NCBI GenBank assembly: GCA_964539975.1
Contig: CAZIKK010000029.1
Location: forward strand, 1-21,467
Length of the DNA: 21,467 nt
From: 38-11 sp964539975
GTDB taxonomy: Bacteria > Bacillota > Clostridia > Tissierellales > Dethiosulfatibacteraceae
Direction: 5' to 3'
Position numbers and translations under genes: made by a program. Of the stretch, positions 1 to 6,911 are shown piece after piece. The notes below the pieces were generated by a model that searched no databases, was not told the origin of the DNA, and saw nothing but the letters and a program-made list of their open reading frames with translations. Each line of letters opens with the position of its first letter. Within the stretch, counting starts at the first letter, position 1.

Positions 1-108
1 GTTGATTATAACAAATGTAACTTGACAGAACCATGCCATATTCAAGCTTTGTTATAGAATATTTCCTCAGTTTTTAATTCAAAAGTATAAATCCAAGGCT
101 CTCGAATA

Positions 109-640
109 ATGATTATTGTTAAATTAAAAGGAATCCTCAGAGAAATAGAAATATTCATATCTTCTGTCAGGATGACCCTTCAGTTAATACTTTCGGGGTA
201 TATACTTGTGTATATTTTTGACTCTCCATCGCCTCTATATACCGTTCTTATTTTGATCGCAATGGAAGTCTTTGCTATTTTTAACATCATAAAGAGAACT
301 AAAACTAAAATTTCAACAAACCTAAAAAAATCATTGCATTCTCCATGATTGCAAGCACAGTATCTTGTCTTTTTTATTTTTTGTTCGTAGTAGTTCATAT
401 TTCTCCCTGGTATAATCCACAGCATTTCATTCCTATTGTTGGAATGCTTATAGGTAATTCTATGACAGGTATTTCTTTAGGCGTTACTCGTTTAGTTGAT
501 GGTATGCAATCACATAAATATTTAGTTGAAGGCGCTTTAATGCTTGGAGCCACACCTAAAATGGCGGCTAATCAAATTGTAGATAATGCTTTTGACTCGG
601 CAATCTTACCAACCATTCATTCTATGGTCGGAACCGGGGT
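109..640 (+). pseudogene. Decayed FetB-type (UPF0014) iron-export permease copy
   Basis: This is a broken second copy of the FetB permease that is intact at 17437-18222. Shared stretches include SSVRMTLQLILSGYILVYIF, GMLIGNSMTGISLGVTRLVD and QIVDNAFDSAILPTI. The first ~25-30 residues of the family are missing. The reading frame breaks at a run of seven A (324-330); one more A would restore KKIIAFSMIAST, matching KKIIAISMIIGT in the intact copy. Homology stops abruptly near 638 after SMVGTG, so the last third (final membrane segments) is absent and a transposase-like remnant follows. No FetA-like ATPase precedes it within the window. FetB proteins are the membrane half of a two-gene ABC system linked to iron export in E. 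coli. This copy should make no functional permease. Confidence 0.85.
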
Positions 641-669
641 AAATACTCATTTCCTATCCCCCCATTTTT

Positions 670-808
670 TGCTTGTGGAAGCTTCTATGTGGTGTAAAAT
701 TTAGTAATAATCATTCCTTTTTATCGTTACAGTAAAGATAAATTTGGTTTTCAAAAGTATCTCTGCCGTAAGTGTAACCATCAATTCGCACCTTACAATC
801 CCTATTAA
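670..808 (+). mobile_element. Remnant of an IS transposase N-terminal zinc ribbon
   Basis: Reading from 719 gives FYRYSKDKFGFQKYLCRKC followed by NHQFAPYNPY and a stop at 806-808. This resembles the N-terminal zinc-ribbon found at the start of several insertion-sequence transposases (a Cys-x2-Cys pair ending in HQFAP). Upstream, in another frame, CGVKFSNNHSF (688-720) would join smoothly if one T of the T5 run at 718-722 were removed. No catalytic DDE region, terminal repeats or target duplication is visible, so only a stub remains. It directly abuts the point where fetB homology ends, suggesting that an insertion followed by deletion truncated fetB. The IS family cannot be assigned from this piece. 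Confidence 0.5.
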
Positions 809-826
809 GTCAAAGGGAGAATTTTT

Positions 827-1072
827 ATGGAAATTAAAATTTTAGGTGCAGGTTGCAAAAAATGTTCAGATTTAGAGTCAAATGCAAAAGAAGCGGTTAA
901 ATTACTGGGTATGGTAGCTCAATTTGAAAAAGTTCAAGATTTATCTGATATTATGTCTTATGGCGTAATGAAAACACCTGCTCTTGTCATCGACGGCAAT
1001 GTGGAGGTTATGGACAAGTTAGCAACAGTAGAAGAAATTAAATCAATATCGGAAAAAAATAAAACAGTATAG
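827..1072 (+). CDS. Small thioredoxin-like redox-active disulfide protein
   Basis: An 81-residue protein of the thioredoxin-fold family often annotated as redox-active disulfide protein 2 (MTH895/TM0996 type). It carries the active-site pair in GAGCKKC (Cys10 and Cys13), the cis-proline segment KTPALVIDG typical of thioredoxin folds, and a final helix ATVEEIKSI. The length matches the family. A ribosome binding site AAAGGGAGA lies about 6-8 nt upstream of the ATG. Family members usually sit beside permeases or metal and arsenic resistance genes; here the neighbour is a broken fetB and IS remnant, so the gene may be an orphan of a dismantled transport locus. The natural partner is unknown. Confidence 0.85.
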   Translation: MEIKILGAGCKKCSDLESNAKEAVKLLGMVAQFEKVQDLSDIMSYGVMKTPALVIDGNVEVMDKLATVEEIKSISEKNKTV

Positions 1073-1309
1073 GTCATTATCCGCATATCTCAGGAGGACT
1101 GGTAGGGATGATTTTTCTCGGAATTTTTCATAAACCTCACAAACCGACTGACGAAGATTAGCAGAATAGATATAGGGGTGAAATACTGATGGGAAAAGTA
1201 AAATGTAACAGATACATCTGTCAAAATTAAAAAGAATCACGCAGCATAACAGTCCCCATTGATGCTTGCACCTTATCTATCCTCTATCCCATTACAACAT
1301 TACAACAAG
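1073..1309. other. Intergenic stretch with two ribosome-site-preceded mini reading frames
   Basis: No recognisable gene. Two very short plus-strand frames have plausible ribosome binding sites. One at 1108-1161 encodes MIFLGIFHKPHKPTDED and follows CAGGAGGACTGGTAGGG. The other at 1189-1230 encodes MGKVKCNRYICQN and follows ATAGGGGTGA. They may be remnants of genes downstream of the thioredoxin-like gene or chance; neither resembles a family I know. Confidence 0.25.
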
Positions 1310-1346
1310 AAATCCCTTCGTACTGGTTCATGTACGAAGGGATTTT
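1310..1346 (-). terminator. Perfect 14-bp hairpin ending the nfeD-floA operon
   Basis: AAATCCCTTCGTAC (1310-1323) and GTACGAAGGGATTT (1332-1345) are exact reverse complements around an 8-nt loop. The hairpin begins 4 nt beyond the stop codon of the minus-strand gene at 1350-1835. The A/T-rich outer ends of the stem supply a short U run in either direction, so it could work bidirectionally, but position favours the minus-strand operon. Confidence 0.8.
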
Positions 1347-1349
1347 GTA

Positions 1350-1835
1350 TCATCTAATTCTGCCATGTGGCTTTTTTGCCCTTGGCGGGCCTAAGACTTC
1401 TGCCATCACGATGCTTTGTCTCAACCCAGCCTTATTTAACTGGCTTTTTATTGCTAATCCACTTGAGGGCTTTCTTTTTTCAAGCAAGGATTCTGTTTTT
1501 TGATCGTCTGGTATTTTAATTTCGTTTACTCTTCCACGAGTTTGACTACTCTTGTTTTTCGCATCCACTTTTGAGTCTGTTCGCAAACGACTTCTCCCAT
1601 CAGATTGGGAGGTTTTTGGCATAGTCTTTGCGCCAGCAAGTGGTGGTTTTTTGGTGGAAGAAGTATTCTGGTCTGCTGCTTCCTCAATCTGTTTGATCAG
1701 CTCGCGACCCATCTCCGTTATGCTTCGTTTCTTTTGTGGTGCCGTTCCCTTGTTGCTTCTTTGTGCACGACTTTTCAAAATACTTGAAGCAAGAATGACA
1801 AGAACGCTTAACAGTGGAACAAAAAGACCTTCCAT
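1350..1835 (-). CDS. Small membrane-anchored hypothetical protein downstream of FloA
   Basis: A 161-residue protein with one N-terminal hydrophobic segment (about residues 4-19, FVPLLSVLVILASSIL). A long, charged, low-complexity middle rich in Lys, Arg, Ser and Thr follows, probably disordered. A conserved-looking C-terminal motif, SIVMAEVLGPPRAKKP (about 140-155), resembles the EVLGPP-type tail of short uncharacterised Firmicutes proteins. It starts 36 nt after the FloA stop with ribosome site GAGAGGAGTGG and is followed at once by the terminator hairpin, so it is the last gene of the nfeD-floA operon. Function unknown; the context suggests a membrane-microdomain accessory protein, which is inference only. 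Confidence 0.75.
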   Translation of the reverse strand: MEGLFVPLLSVLVILASSILKSRAQRSNKGTAPQKKRSITEMGRELIKQIEEAADQNTSSTKKPPLAGAKTMPKTSQSDGRSRLRTDSKVDAKNKSSQTRGRVNEIKIPDDQKTESLLEKRKPSSGLAIKSQLNKAGLRQSIVMAEVLGPPRAKKPHGRIR

Positions 1836-1871
1836 TTTTCCACTCCTCTCTTACCTTTGAATTACTGATGA

Positions 1872-2861
1872 TCACTCATTGTGTTTATCATCTTTAGACA
1901 TTTCTCCAATGGAGTCACGCATCTGAGTATCTGCACCAATATTACGATAATTCATATAATCCATCACACCCATTTTACCGCTACGCAATGCTTCTGCAAG
2001 AGCAAGAGGTACCATTGCTTCTGCTTCCACTACTTTTGCTCTCATTTCCTGAACACGAGCAACCATTTCCTGTTCTTCAGCAACAGCCATGGCACGACGT
2101 TCTTCAGCTTTCGCCTGAGCAATGCTCTTGTCAGCTTGAGCTTGGTCTGTTTGAAGAATCGCACCAATGTTTTTACCGATATCTACGTCTGCAATATCTA
2201 TAGAAAGAATTTCAAAAGCGGTTCCTGCATCCAACCCTCGGTTTAATACATTCTTTGAAATTGAATCCGGATTCTCCAATACTTGTTTGTGTGAATTTGA
2301 GCTACCGATGGTACTTACTACACCTTCTCCAACACGTGCAATTACAGTTTCCTCACCAGCACCACCGACAAGACGTTCAATATTGGCACGCACCGTAATT
2401 CTTGCTTTTGCTTTCACTTCAATCCCGTCCATTGCAATACCCGCTATAAAAGGTGTTTCAATTACTTTTGGATTAACACTCATTTGAACTGCTTGCAACA
2501 CATCTCGACCCGCCAGGTCAATAGCTGCCGCACGCTCAAAGCCAAGCTCTATATTAGCACGTTGGGCTGCAATCAATGCATTTACCACTCTGTCTACGTT
2601 ACCCCCTGCTAAATAATGAGACTCTAACTGGTTGTTACTCGCATCTACGCCTGCTTTGTGCGCTTTGATTAGTGGGTTTATTACTTTGCTTGGGACAACA
2701 CGTCGCAAGCGCATCCCTATCAACGTAAAAATACTAACCTTTACACCTGCAGCTAGTGCACTAATCCACAGTGCAACAGGAATAAAAGTAAATAATACAA
2801 CTACAGCAAAAATCAGAACCCCTACTAAAATCAATGGAATTAAATCTGCGATACTTATCAT
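1872..2861 (-). CDS. floA: Flotillin-like membrane scaffold protein FloA
   Basis: A 329-residue protein, full length for the FloA (YqfA) family, which organises membrane microdomains on the cytoplasmic face of the membrane. A hydrophobic hairpin spans residues ~5-38, followed by LIGMRLRRVVPSKVINPLIK and an SPFH-like core with GVEA-type strand sequences such as GIEVKAKARITVRANIERLV. An Ala/Glu-rich helical region (~240-300, AQAKAEERRAMAVAEEQE) probably forms coiled coils for oligomerisation. The ATG is 2 nt past the nfeD stop, and its ribosome binding site GAGGAGG lies inside the nfeD coding end, implying translational coupling. NfeD and FloA are a standing functional pair. Confidence 0.96.
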   Translation of the reverse strand: MISIADLIPLILVGVLIFAVVVLFTFIPVALWISALAAGVKVSIFTLIGMRLRRVVPSKVINPLIKAHKAGVDASNNQLESHYLAGGNVDRVVNALIAAQRANIELGFERAAAIDLAGRDVLQAVQMSVNPKVIETPFIAGIAMDGIEVKAKARITVRANIERLVGGAGEETVIARVGEGVVSTIGSSNSHKQVLENPDSISKNVLNRGLDAGTAFEILSIDIADVDIGKNIGAILQTDQAQADKSIAQAKAEERRAMAVAEEQEMVARVQEMRAKVVEAEAMVPLALAEALRSGKMGVMDYMNYRNIGADTQMRDSIGEMSKDDKHNE

Positions 2862-2863
2862 GG

Positions 2864-4207
2864 TTATTCCTCCTCATTTTTTAATTCTTTAACGACCACT
2901 CGACTGCCACTCACTTGGATAATTTCAACCATTTGATTTGCTTGAATAAAATTACCTACTGAGACAATATCAATCCTATTACCTTCAAACACTCCCGTAC
3001 CCGCAGGTCTTAGCGGGGTAACAGTTGTTCCTTTCAACCCAATCAAGTGTTTGCGCTCTTGTACAGAGACATAACCCCGGTCAGGTGTTTCTTGGTCAAA
3101 TAAAACGATATGGCGAAGAACGCCTTTTTTTAGACCTACTCTTTTGTATAAAATGACGGCCACGGTAATGGTAATGATCAATGCCACCAATACACTCATT
3201 CCCATTGCAAAGATGTTATCTGTTGCAAAGAACAAAGCACCAATAATGCTCAACACACCTATCCCTCCTAGAATTCCACCCGGGACAAAGAACTCCGCAA
3301 TGATAAGTCCAATCCCTATTATGATCAATACAAACACTTCCAGACCCGCAAGTCCTGCTACCGCATGCCCATAGAAAAACAAGATCAGCGAAGCAATGCC
3401 TACGACACCTGCCACACCAAGTCCTGGTGTATAGAGTTCCAAAACAAATCCAAGTCCTGCTAATGTTAGCAAAATAGACACTACTAAAGAATTAGTCAGA
3501 AACCTGGCTATCGTTTCTGCCAAGGTGATCTCCATTTCCACAATGGTGGCTCCCGATAGTCCTAATACCTGCAACAATTCGGTGCGATGGTTCACCGTTC
3601 CTTGAGAGTAACCAACTTCAAGTGCTTTTGTCGGCCCGAGGGTCAGAAATTCCCCAACCGGAGCATTGAATTCTGGCAAATCAATGCTGGCATCAGCCAT
3701 GGCTTCCGCATAAATTCTATCTCGCCCACCAGCTTCAGCTGCACTCCCCATAGCTTCTCGCCAATAAGACTGCGCTTTTGCATCAGCTGCACTCCCATCG
3801 ACATTAATAATTCCACTGGCACCCATAGTTGCTTGAGGACTCATGTAAATATTGTCTGCAAACAAGGCAATATAAGACCCTGCAGACAATGCCCTCGATC
3901 GTATGAATGCAGTTGTGGGAATCGTGATCTCTTGCATAATCTGGCCAATATTGCCTGCTGCTTCCACAGCACCTCCCGGAGTATTGATTTCGAAAATAAT
4001 GTGGTCCGCATTTGCTTCACTGGCTTCTTTTGTCGCCCTTCTTAAAAATGCTTCTAGTCCCTTTTCAACTTCATTTTCGATGGGTATGATATAGACAAGT
4101 TTGCCAACACCGTTTGCTTGTTCATCAGACGCTTCCGCGTGTTGGACAAAACCAATGAAAAACATCATCATCATTGAAAAGATGACGGCATATAACAATT
4201 TTTTCAT
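2864..4207 (-). CDS. NfeD-family membrane serine protease, ClpP-like plus NfeD domain
   Basis: A 447-residue NfeD1b-type protein (YqeZ-like). It has an N-terminal signal or anchor segment (residues 1-25) ending in HAEA. An extracytoplasmic ClpP/crotonase-fold protease domain (~35-220) includes HIIFEINTPGGAVEAA, SRALSAGSYIAL with the likely nucleophile Ser108, and DAKAQSYW with a candidate Lys144 as general base. Four or five membrane helices follow (~235-365), then a C-terminal NfeD OB-fold (~375-445) containing GLKGTTVTPLRPAGTGVFEG. In characterised relatives the protease uses a Ser-Lys dyad. It is the first gene of the operon with floA; its ATG follows AGTAGGTGG. Family placement is secure; the catalytic residues are assigned by eye. 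Confidence 0.94.
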   Translation of the reverse strand: MKKLLYAVIFSMMMMFFIGFVQHAEASDEQANGVGKLVYIIPIENEVEKGLEAFLRRATKEASEANADHIIFEINTPGGAVEAAGNIGQIMQEITIPTTAFIRSRALSAGSYIALFADNIYMSPQATMGASGIINVDGSAADAKAQSYWREAMGSAAEAGGRDRIYAEAMADASIDLPEFNAPVGEFLTLGPTKALEVGYSQGTVNHRTELLQVLGLSGATIVEMEITLAETIARFLTNSLVVSILLTLAGLGFVLELYTPGLGVAGVVGIASLILFFYGHAVAGLAGLEVFVLIIIGIGLIIAEFFVPGGILGGIGVLSIIGALFFATDNIFAMGMSVLVALIITITVAVILYKRVGLKKGVLRHIVLFDQETPDRGYVSVQERKHLIGLKGTTVTPLRPAGTGVFEGNRIDIVSVGNFIQANQMVEIIQVSGSRVVVKELKNEEE

Positions 4208-4322
4208 CTTAATACCACCTACTCTCTTTGTTTGGTGTAAAAATGCCTACTCCGAATTATGCATTAGATCGGTCCATTCAAAATACTAAACAAATGTGCC
4301 TTGTAAAAATTATCACATTAAC

Positions 4323-4351
4323 ATAGTATACTGTTAACAAAACAATGTAAA
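4323..4351 (-). promoter_or_regulatory. Candidate promoter for nfeD-floA operon
   Basis: On the minus strand, TTTACA (4351-4346) is separated by 17 nt from TACTAT (4328-4323); an overlapping TATACT also exists. This leaves a leader of roughly 110 nt before the nfeD ATG. A second, weaker TTTACA-N16-TATTTT lies closer to the gene. I see no clear SigW-type element in this stretch, although some Bacillus homologues are SigW-controlled. Confidence 0.4.
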
Positions 4352-4399
4352 GCTTGTTCTCATACCATGCTGCTGTTATTTTCCCAATCACTGCATTCC

Positions 4400-4429
4400 C
4401 AATAAAATGAAAACAGCCTCTACTGTCTT
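4400..4429 (-). terminator. Weak hairpin terminator overlapping the GNAT stop codon
   Basis: Minus-strand AAGACAG (4429-4423) can pair with CTGTTTT (4416-4410), using one G-U pair around a 6-nt loop, and is followed by a T-rich CATTTTATT. The TAG stop of the upstream gene lies in the loop. It is short, but correctly placed to end the serpin-GNAT unit. Confidence 0.35.
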
Positions 4430-5181
4430 TCTTTATCTTTCTCCTCAACCCAAATATGAGCAGGTGCTACCTGCACCAACTCATATCCAAGGGATCGTGC
4501 AAGTTTTTCAGATTCTTCTCTATACGGCCACGTACACCAGTCCGGTTCGATGTTGTGTTTTAGCAATTCATTAATTAGAGATATTGAAACTTCTTTGCCA
4601 TATCCTTTCCCGCGATACTCTTCTTTTGTAAATACATCAATCTCTGCATGTCCATTCCCTAACATGAATCCTGAACACCAACTGATACATTCTTCGTCAT
4701 CCATTATTCGGCATACCGGATATTTTTTATTTGCTCCATTTTCTTGCTCATACCGAAGCGTCTTTCTAACCCCAAGTAAATTGATCCGATCCGTTTGTGC
4801 TTCTTTGTATTTATCTTTGTTCAAGCGAAATATCTTTCGATCTTCCTTTATCCCATGATGCCTTTCAAACACCTTGTCTAACACGTTACCCCACTTTTGA
4901 TTAGGACAGAATACGACCGCTTCATTTTCTCCTGACTCTGGTAAATATTGTTGGAATATGACTTCGTCTAATACATCCACAATGTTTTCAATTTCAGGGT
5001 TTCCTGCCACAAAATGAAAGGCAAATCTCGTAAATAATATGGCTGCCTGGGTTTCCTTTTCCGAATCAACAAATAGTTTTCCCTCATACTGTCCTTCTAG
5101 CGTCGAGTGAATTACTGGGATACTATGCTTGTACTCTTGAAATAAGTGCAAATACTTTCTGCTAATCTCTACTTTTTTCAC
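4420..5181 (-). CDS. GNAT-family acetyltransferase (PF12746-like)
   Basis: A 253-residue two-part protein. The N-terminal ~130 residues resemble the non-catalytic half of the GNAT_acetyltran group; the C-terminal half is an acetyl-CoA-binding GNAT fold with motif A EYRGKGYGKEVSISLI and a closing YREESEKLARSLGYEL. I start it at GTG (5181-5179), preceded by GAGGGAG 4 nt upstream. A longer frame reaching 5283 would overlap the serpin end by 86 nt and has no evidence of a start. With this start the gene lies 16 nt after the serpin stop, so the two are probably cotranscribed. The acetyl acceptor is unknown. Such domains often acetylate small molecules or protein N-termini. Confidence 0.85.
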   Translation of the reverse strand: MKKVEISRKYLHLFQEYKHSIPVIHSTLEGQYEGKLFVDSEKETQAAILFTRFAFHFVAGNPEIENIVDVLDEVIFQQYLPESGENEAVVFCPNQKWGNVLDKVFERHHGIKEDRKIFRLNKDKYKEAQTDRINLLGVRKTLRYEQENGANKKYPVCRIMDDEECISWCSGFMLGNGHAEIDVFTKEEYRGKGYGKEVSISLINELLKHNIEPDWCTWPYREESEKLARSLGYELVQVAPAHIWVEEKDKERQ

Positions 5182-5197
5182 GTGCTCCCTCTCATTC

Positions 5198-6427
5198 TCA
5201 CTGAAAACTTTGTACTTTTCCCATAAACAAAATACTATCCGCTTCATCATTGGCAATGACAAACACAAACGGTCGATCAGCAATAAATATTGGCGAATCT
5301 ATAGCTGCGGACTCTGTCATTATCACAACAGTGGCTGCCGCTGCTTCACTGCCCTGTTCATTTACCTCAATTACCGCTTTGTGAAGCACGTCCTCAATGA
5401 AAATTCCCGGTCGGATTCCGTCAAAATTAGCATGCATCTCAAAAGCTTCTTCCATGCCTAGTCGAATGAGTGCCTCCTTCAAGGATTTAATTCCGTACTC
5501 TATCTCGAACCTCGGGATTTGAAGTTCCACATCGTCTTTAAAGGAAACATTGCCTTTAATGTCTTTCCATTTTTCATGATCGATGTTGCTGAGAAATTCA
5601 TTGATATTTTCTTCTTCATCCTTTGGCAAGATCACATACATAGCCGTGTTTTCACTTTCTCCATATGGCAATCGAACACTTTTGTAATCCACACCTTCGC
5701 CATATGCCACACTTCCTTTGCGTCTCATCATCATGATGTCTTCTGCTTCTCCCGAGGCAGAAGCAAATATCGTTTCAAAACTCTGCTCTTCTTCAAAGGG
5801 CACCGTCCAATCTCCTTTAAAGTAAATGGCATTAATGAGGTACATGATCACATTACCGGGGATGGGTCCTTCCAGCATGTCTTCAATCTTTCCATCAGTC
5901 GCATCCTCGATCCAATCATTAATCTTGTCAACTGTCCCTTCATTTGAAAAATCCAGCTCTTCAACCAAAGCATTGAACACTTCTTGGTTCACCTTCAAAA
6001 ATGTTTCCTCGATAGGTTCTCCCTCGCGATACCAAATTGAATTGGCGATATTCAGCTCAATATCCTTATCCATAGCCATGAGGTATTTTAAAAACTCTTT
6101 GTAGCTTTCTCTTAAAGATTCGTCATCTATTTTCCCATAACCCAAAACTCTTCCCATCTCTTCCCTTGTATCGCCAAGAGCTCCTTGATAAGTCATGGAC
6201 AAAGCCGTGGAAATGCTGATGGGAGAGATGAATACATTGCCCTCTTCATCTTCTTTATTCAGTTCTTTCAGTATGTTCCAAGCAAATTCACTGTTTCCTT
6301 CGATAAATAGAGAACTAACCTTCTCCTTATCATACTCATGTGTTGCCTTTTCTTCGGTCAATACATTGCATCCAATTAAAGCAAAAACCAAGATGAGGGC
6401 AATCCCAGCAATTATTGATTTTTTCAT
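5198..6427 (-). CDS. Lipoprotein serpin, inhibitory type
   Basis: A 409-residue serine protease inhibitor of the serpin fold. Residues 1-20 form a lipoprotein signal ending in lipobox LIGC, with Cys20 as lipid attachment site, so the protein should be tethered outside the cytoplasmic membrane. Serpin landmarks include INAIYFKGDW and the signature RPFVFVIANDEADSILFMG. The hinge NEQGSEAAAAT (P17-P8 starting at Glu357) has the small-residue pattern of inhibitory serpins. Counting from P17 puts P1 at Ser373 in MTESAAIDSP, with Ala374 and Ala375 as alternatives if the loop is one or two residues longer. Small P1 residues suggest elastase- or subtilisin-like targets. The ATG follows GAAGGGAGAAAGTGGG. 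Its upstream region runs into the assembly gap. Confidence 0.95.
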   Translation of the reverse strand: MKKSIIAGIALILVFALIGCNVLTEEKATHEYDKEKVSSLFIEGNSEFAWNILKELNKEDEEGNVFISPISISTALSMTYQGALGDTREEMGRVLGYGKIDDESLRESYKEFLKYLMAMDKDIELNIANSIWYREGEPIEETFLKVNQEVFNALVEELDFSNEGTVDKINDWIEDATDGKIEDMLEGPIPGNVIMYLINAIYFKGDWTVPFEEEQSFETIFASASGEAEDIMMMRRKGSVAYGEGVDYKSVRLPYGESENTAMYVILPKDEEENINEFLSNIDHEKWKDIKGNVSFKDDVELQIPRFEIEYGIKSLKEALIRLGMEEAFEMHANFDGIRPGIFIEDVLHKAVIEVNEQGSEAAAATVVIMTESAAIDSPIFIADRPFVFVIANDEADSILFMGKVQSFQ

Positions 6428-6489
6428 CCCACTTTCTCCCTTCTATACGACTTATAATTAAGACGGCTGCGCACTGTGGTTTGTTCCGA

Positions 6490-6589
6490 NNNNNNNNNNN
6501 NNNNNNNNNNNNNNNNNNNNNNNNNNNNNNNNNNNNNNNNNNNNNNNNNNNNNNNNNNNNNNNNNNNNNNNNNNNNNNNNNNNNNNNNN
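6490..6589. other. Assembly gap of exactly 100 N
   Basis: One hundred undetermined bases between the serpin upstream region and the ABC operon. The round number indicates a scaffolding placeholder of unknown true length, so anything may be missing here, including a transporter gene, and the two flanks need not be adjacent. Confidence 0.98.
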
Positions 6590-6762
6590 AGCCTTAGTTT
6601 CATACATTATATCAGAGATTTCTAGATATAAAAACTCGCCTCACATTTTGCTGTTAAATCTTCACAGCATCCGCAAAACGACAGAGTCATAATGTCGCTT
6701 TTACACGAGACTTATCACACCCTTTCTAACCTGAGCGCATTTAGAGTATTTGTGACTTTATG
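6590..6762. other. Non-coding stretch with three small hairpins
   Basis: No reading frame resembles a gene. Three adjacent short inverted repeats are visible: TATATC/GATATA (6608-6613 and 6625-6630), TGCTGT/ACAGCA (6649-6654 and 6664-6669) and CGACA/TGTCG (6679-6683 and 6693-6697). The last is followed by CTTTTAC and could be a weak plus-strand terminator for a gene hidden in the gap. Confidence 0.3.
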
Positions 6763-6791
6763 TTGATGAGAAATGCACACAATGTTAAAAT
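6763..6791 (+). promoter_or_regulatory. Candidate promoter for the ABC transporter operon
   Basis: TTGATG (6763-6768), a 17-nt spacer and TAAAAT (6786-6791) give a plausible vegetative-type promoter. It would leave a leader of roughly 110 nt before the first ATPase gene at 6912. The leader contains the inverted repeats listed next. Confidence 0.45.
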
Positions 6792-6821
6792 GTAGAAGTA
6801 ATCGCTACAATGCCTCGACAT

Positions 6822-6886
6822 TCAAATGCGAATGGTGAGTTTATGTCCATTTTATTTGCATTTGAGCTCTTTTTTGAATCAAAAAA
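6822..6886 (+). promoter_or_regulatory. Inverted repeats in the ABC operon leader
   Basis: TCAAATGCGAAT (6822-6833) pairs with ATTTGCATTTGA (6854-6865) at 11 of 12 positions across a 20-nt loop. A second element, TTTTTTGA-A-TCAAAAAA (6870-6886), is a perfect 8-bp palindrome with a one-base centre, 25 nt before the start codon. Either could be a repressor operator or a leader RNA structure. No known regulator motif is recognised. Confidence 0.35.
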
Positions 6887-6911
6887 ATCATCTGTACAAG
6901 AGTGGTATTGA

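Noticed and set aside
1552..1860. Plus-strand frame of 102 codons opposite the small gene after floA
   Set aside because: The minus-strand gene has an operon position, ribosome site and terminator; this frame has none.
3587..4045. Plus-strand frame of 152 codons opposite nfeD
   Set aside because: It is the antisense shadow of the well-supported nfeD gene, with Cys/His/Arg-rich content typical of such shadows.
5182..5283. Upstream extension of the serpin-linked GNAT gene
   Set aside because: It would overlap the serpin coding end in another frame. GTG 5181 has a good ribosome site and starts where family similarity begins.
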